A stretch of DNA of 64,000 nucleotides from an uncultured Gammaproteobacteria bacterium (GTDB lineage: Bacteria > Pseudomonadota > Gammaproteobacteria > Enterobacterales > Psychrobiaceae), in contig CAKZQF010000204.1 of NCBI GenBank assembly GCA_937139475.1, positions 18,623 to 82,622 on the forward strand, in the 5' to 3' direction. Position 1 is the stretch's first letter, and every line of letters starts with the position of its first letter. Positions 61,857-64,000 of the stretch are shown one piece after another. Position numbers and translations under genes: made by a program. The notes below the pieces were generated by a model. The model was not told the origin of the DNA. It saw nothing but the letters and a program-made list of their open reading frames with translations, and ran no database searches.

Positions 61857-62621
61857 ATGCCGCCGCTGGAAATCATTTTTCAGGATGAACATATGGTGGC
61901 TATTAATAAGCCGGCAGGGTTATTAGTGCATAAAAGTTACTTAGCGCGCAAAGAAACCCACTTTGCAATGACTATGTTACGCGACCAATTGGGTCAATAT
62001 GTCTATCCTATCCACCGCCTAGACCGACCAACATCGGGTGTCTTGCTCTTTGCACTATCTAGTGAGTTTGCTAGAACGCTAAGCGAGCTATTTGCAAACC
62101 GTGAAGTGAAAAAAGGCTATCTTGCCTTGGTGCGTGGTTATCTGCTTGGAGCGGATAGCCTAGATTATCCATTAAAAGAAATTTTGGATAAAATCGTTGA
62201 TAAAAAAGCGGATCAGGATAAAGCGGCACAAGTAGCAGTAACTGACTGGGCCAATATGCAGACTTGCGACTATGCCCAGCCCATCGGTAACTTTGCCCAG
62301 GCTCGTTATAGCCTCGTTGCGCTGGCACCGCGAACTGGACGAAAGCATCAGTTGCGCCGTCATCTAGCCCACTTACGCCACCCAATCATCGGTGATACAA
62401 CCCATGGTGATGGTAAGCAAAATAAATACATCAAGCAGCACTTTAACCAGATGCGTTTGATGTTGCATGCCGCACAACTCCAGTTTACCCACCCGTTGAC
62501 CGGTGAAGCGTTAAATATTGAGGCGGGACTCCCCCAGGACTTTACCTATTTACTGGACGCACTGGGTGTCGAGGGGGTTACATTAAACCCAATCGAATAT
62601 GTTGCCAACCAATTGGGTTAG
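61857..62621 (+). CDS. truC: tRNA pseudouridine(65) synthase TruC
   Basis: 254 residues from the chosen start. RluA-family catalytic motif YPIHRLDRPTSGVLLFAL holds the active aspartate; LAPRTGRKHQLRRHLAHLRHPIIGD is the TruC form. It makes pseudouridine 65 in tRNA-Ile1 and tRNA-Asp. ATG at 61857 fits family alignment (E. coli begins near LEI); the frame is open to a GTG at 61836, immediately after the yqcC stop. Confidence 0.92.
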   Translation: MPPLEIIFQDEHMVAINKPAGLLVHKSYLARKETHFAMTMLRDQLGQYVYPIHRLDRPTSGVLLFALSSEFARTLSELFANREVKKGYLALVRGYLLGADSLDYPLKEILDKIVDKKADQDKAAQVAVTDWANMQTCDYAQPIGNFAQARYSLVALAPRTGRKHQLRRHLAHLRHPIIGDTTHGDGKQNKYIKQHFNQMRLMLHAAQLQFTHPLTGEALNIEAGLPQDFTYLLDALGVEGVTLNPIEYVANQLG

Positions 62622-62629
62622 TGCGATAG

Positions 62630-63826
62630 CTATTTAACGAGTAATTCACTCCAAACCAAGCGGTGATCAGATGAAGCGCCGCGATCTTTGATTAAACGGA
62701 ATGTGTCTTGGTCTTTGCTTGGCCAAAACACGCCGTTATCTAACACTTCCAAACCGTAACTCGATGGTAATACGTAATCTGCACGCATGCCCCAATAGGC
62801 AGTGTGGTATTTTGACAGGCTGTTATTTGGCTTGTGTTTATCAGCGCCATTGCTTTGTGGTACTCGGTCATCATTAACAAGGGGGCTGGTTAACAGGCCG
62901 GTGATCGCTTCTTTGCGAGAATTACCTTCGGTAGCAGAAGAGTTTTGATCGCCAAGGATAACAAACCTTGTATTTGATTGTAGTCCGCCAAGTTTACCGT
63001 TATCGTCATAAATGTAGTTGCTAGTTAGTGGGTTGATATAATCTAACCAAAAACGCACTTCGTCATGATTCTTTGAGCCGTTACGATCCTCGGGCCCATC
63101 AAATACCGGTGGTGTGGGATGGGATGCTAGCAGATGAACCTTGCTGCCATTAACCTCAACAGGCACATCCCAGTGCGACTTTGATGACAGTGGATATTGT
63201 GACCAAACTTCATCGTTATAAAAATACTCTCCGTTACTTGGCACGATGGGACGTAGTGCGTTAGGCATATCTTTCCACTTAAAATGCTGGAAGGTACGAA
63301 CGTTTTTTGTATCAATAGGGTAGCGGGAGAGTATCATCATCCCGTATTGTCCTTCAAAATAGCCAAAGCCCCAGGCATCGCTTTGGCTTCCGGTCGCTTG
63401 CCCATCGCCTGTCAAATCAAAAGGGCTTGGTTTTCCTGTATTAACCGGCGCATAGTAATAATAAGGGTAATCGATAGCCTCTAGCTTTTCGTGTTGGGCT
63501 ACATTGAGATAGCCACTAACGAAGCGCTCGACTCCGTCTTTCGGATTCTTGATATAGTCAAATTCATTAAGCAAGATGATATCAGGTCGCGTTCGCTGAA
63601 TAATCTCAGCAATATTTCTAATCTGTTGATTATTATTCTTAAGTTGATTTATTAAGACCTGATTGGTGGTTAGTGCTGGATTACGCCCAACATAATTAGT
63701 CGCGTCCATACTGACGTTAAACGATGCGACTTTCAATTTGGTGGGCATTGCTGGTTGCTCGTCTTGTGTCATGTTGCACCCTAACATCGGCAGAATTAAA
63801 CACACACTGGCGAATAGTTTTTTCAT
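62630..63826 (-). CDS. Endonuclease/exonuclease/phosphatase-family lipoprotein
   Basis: 398 residues from the chosen start. Lipoprotein signal with lipobox (LPMLGC). EEP-fold motifs: LKVASFNVSM, IILLNEFDYI (metal-binding Glu), GYFEGQYGMMILSRYPI, FVILGDQNSS (Asp and Asn) and the closing SSDHRLVWSEL (catalytic Asp-His). A phosphodiesterase or nuclease acting outside the inner membrane is likely; the substrate may be extracellular DNA or phospholipid. ATG at 63826 gives the signal peptide; the longer frame begins with TTG at 63886. Convergent with truC. Confidence 0.86.
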   Translation of the reverse strand: MKKLFASVCLILPMLGCNMTQDEQPAMPTKLKVASFNVSMDATNYVGRNPALTTNQVLINQLKNNNQQIRNIAEIIQRTRPDIILLNEFDYIKNPKDGVERFVSGYLNVAQHEKLEAIDYPYYYYAPVNTGKPSPFDLTGDGQATGSQSDAWGFGYFEGQYGMMILSRYPIDTKNVRTFQHFKWKDMPNALRPIVPSNGEYFYNDEVWSQYPLSSKSHWDVPVEVNGSKVHLLASHPTPPVFDGPEDRNGSKNHDEVRFWLDYINPLTSNYIYDDNGKLGGLQSNTRFVILGDQNSSATEGNSRKEAITGLLTSPLVNDDRVPQSNGADKHKPNNSLSKYHTAYWGMRADYVLPSSYGLEVLDNGVFWPSKDQDTFRLIKDRGASSDHRLVWSELLVK

Positions 63827-63907
63827 AGGTTTACTCGTTAACAAAAATAAGTTGATTATAGCGATAAATTTAAATTTCTTGTTCAACTTATGATATTAGA
63901 AATCTAG

Positions 63908-63946
63908 ATAAAAAAAATGCCAGTCAATTGACCGGCATTTTACATA
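63908..63946 (-). terminator. Terminator of the right-edge outer membrane protein gene
   Basis: AATGCCAGTCAATTGACCGGCATT forms a hairpin with one mismatch; on the minus strand it is followed by U-rich sequence (complement of the A-run 63910-63917). It lies about 30 bases past the partial gene's stop. Confidence 0.8.
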
Positions 63947-63973
63947 ACGATTTAGGTCGTTATCAATTGGCGA

Positions 63974-64000
63974 TTAGAATTTGTAGCTAACACCAACTTT
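63974..64000 (-). CDS. C-terminal end of an outer membrane beta-barrel protein (cut by window edge)
   Basis: Only the last eight codons and the stop are in the window, reading KVGVSYKF on the minus strand. An alternating strand ending in Phe is the outer-membrane insertion signal of porin-like barrels. The terminator just downstream supports a real gene end. Nothing more can be said of its identity. Confidence 0.55.
   Translation of the reverse strand, partial: KVGVSYKF

Overview
The window looks like a chromosomal segment of a marine gammaproteobacterium of the order Alteromonadales, most likely near Colwellia/Thalassotalea. This rests on moderate-to-low GC, AT-rich intergenic DNA, E. coli-like blocks of core genes, and typical marine accessory genes (TonB-dependent receptor, TPR-sulfotransferase, PEP-CTERM protein, several GGDEF/EAL proteins). 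The genus is inferred from gene content only. No rRNA, tRNA, CRISPR array, prophage or transposase gene was seen.

Layout. 1-3.7 kb: two c-di-GMP proteins, one cut by the left edge (PAS, degenerate GGDEF, EAL) and one hemerythrin-NIT-HAMP-GGDEF cyclase. 4-4.9 kb: an S-adenosylmethionine decarboxylase of the eukaryotic type. 5-12.9 kb: TPR-sulfotransferase, TonB-dependent receptor, YfcC-type carrier, opine dehydrogenase and a LysR regulator, read here as a possible opine-use locus. 12.9-25.5 kb: folX, an AI-2E/PerM-type membrane protein, a methyltransferase, a Pmp3-like peptide, an aminotransferase, ydiJ, DUF1285, a GGDEF-EAL protein, leucine dehydrogenase, an acetyltransferase and roxA. 25.6-29.6 kb: the mnmA-hflD-purB operon with a strong terminator, then rluE. 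29.7-34.6 kb: cspD, clpS, clpA, infA, bpt and aat, an N-degron proteolysis cluster. 35.4-44.9 kb: trxB, ald, lrp, ftsK, lolA, rarA, crcB, serS, which follows the E. coli order with ald and crcB added. 45.9-51.5 kb: a PEP-CTERM protein and a giant SdrD-B/DUF11 surface protein broken by a one-base frameshift, behind a 1 kb gene-free leader. 51.7-64 kb: metK under a MetJ box, a DUF2868/DUF3482 GTPase pair, cysE, an M28 peptidase lipoprotein, a YgiM-like SH3 protein, a csrB-type RNA gene, DUF3301, DUF3549, yqcC, truC, an endonuclease/exonuclease/phosphatase lipoprotein, and the last codons of an outer membrane protein.

The most interesting item is the stretch at about 59.48-60.05 kb. It has no convincing protein gene but carries about 28 GGA triplets, many in the loops of small hairpins, ends in a clear terminator, and has an 18-bp UvrY/GacA-like palindrome about 180 bp upstream of a sigma-70-like promoter. 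I read it as a CsrB-family RNA that sequesters CsrA. It lies close to yqcC-truC, as I recall csrB does in E. coli. Other points worth checking are the eukaryotic-type AdoMet decarboxylase, the opine-type locus, the frameshift and near-identical tandem modules in the giant surface protein, and dispersed elements with ATACCAAT ends.
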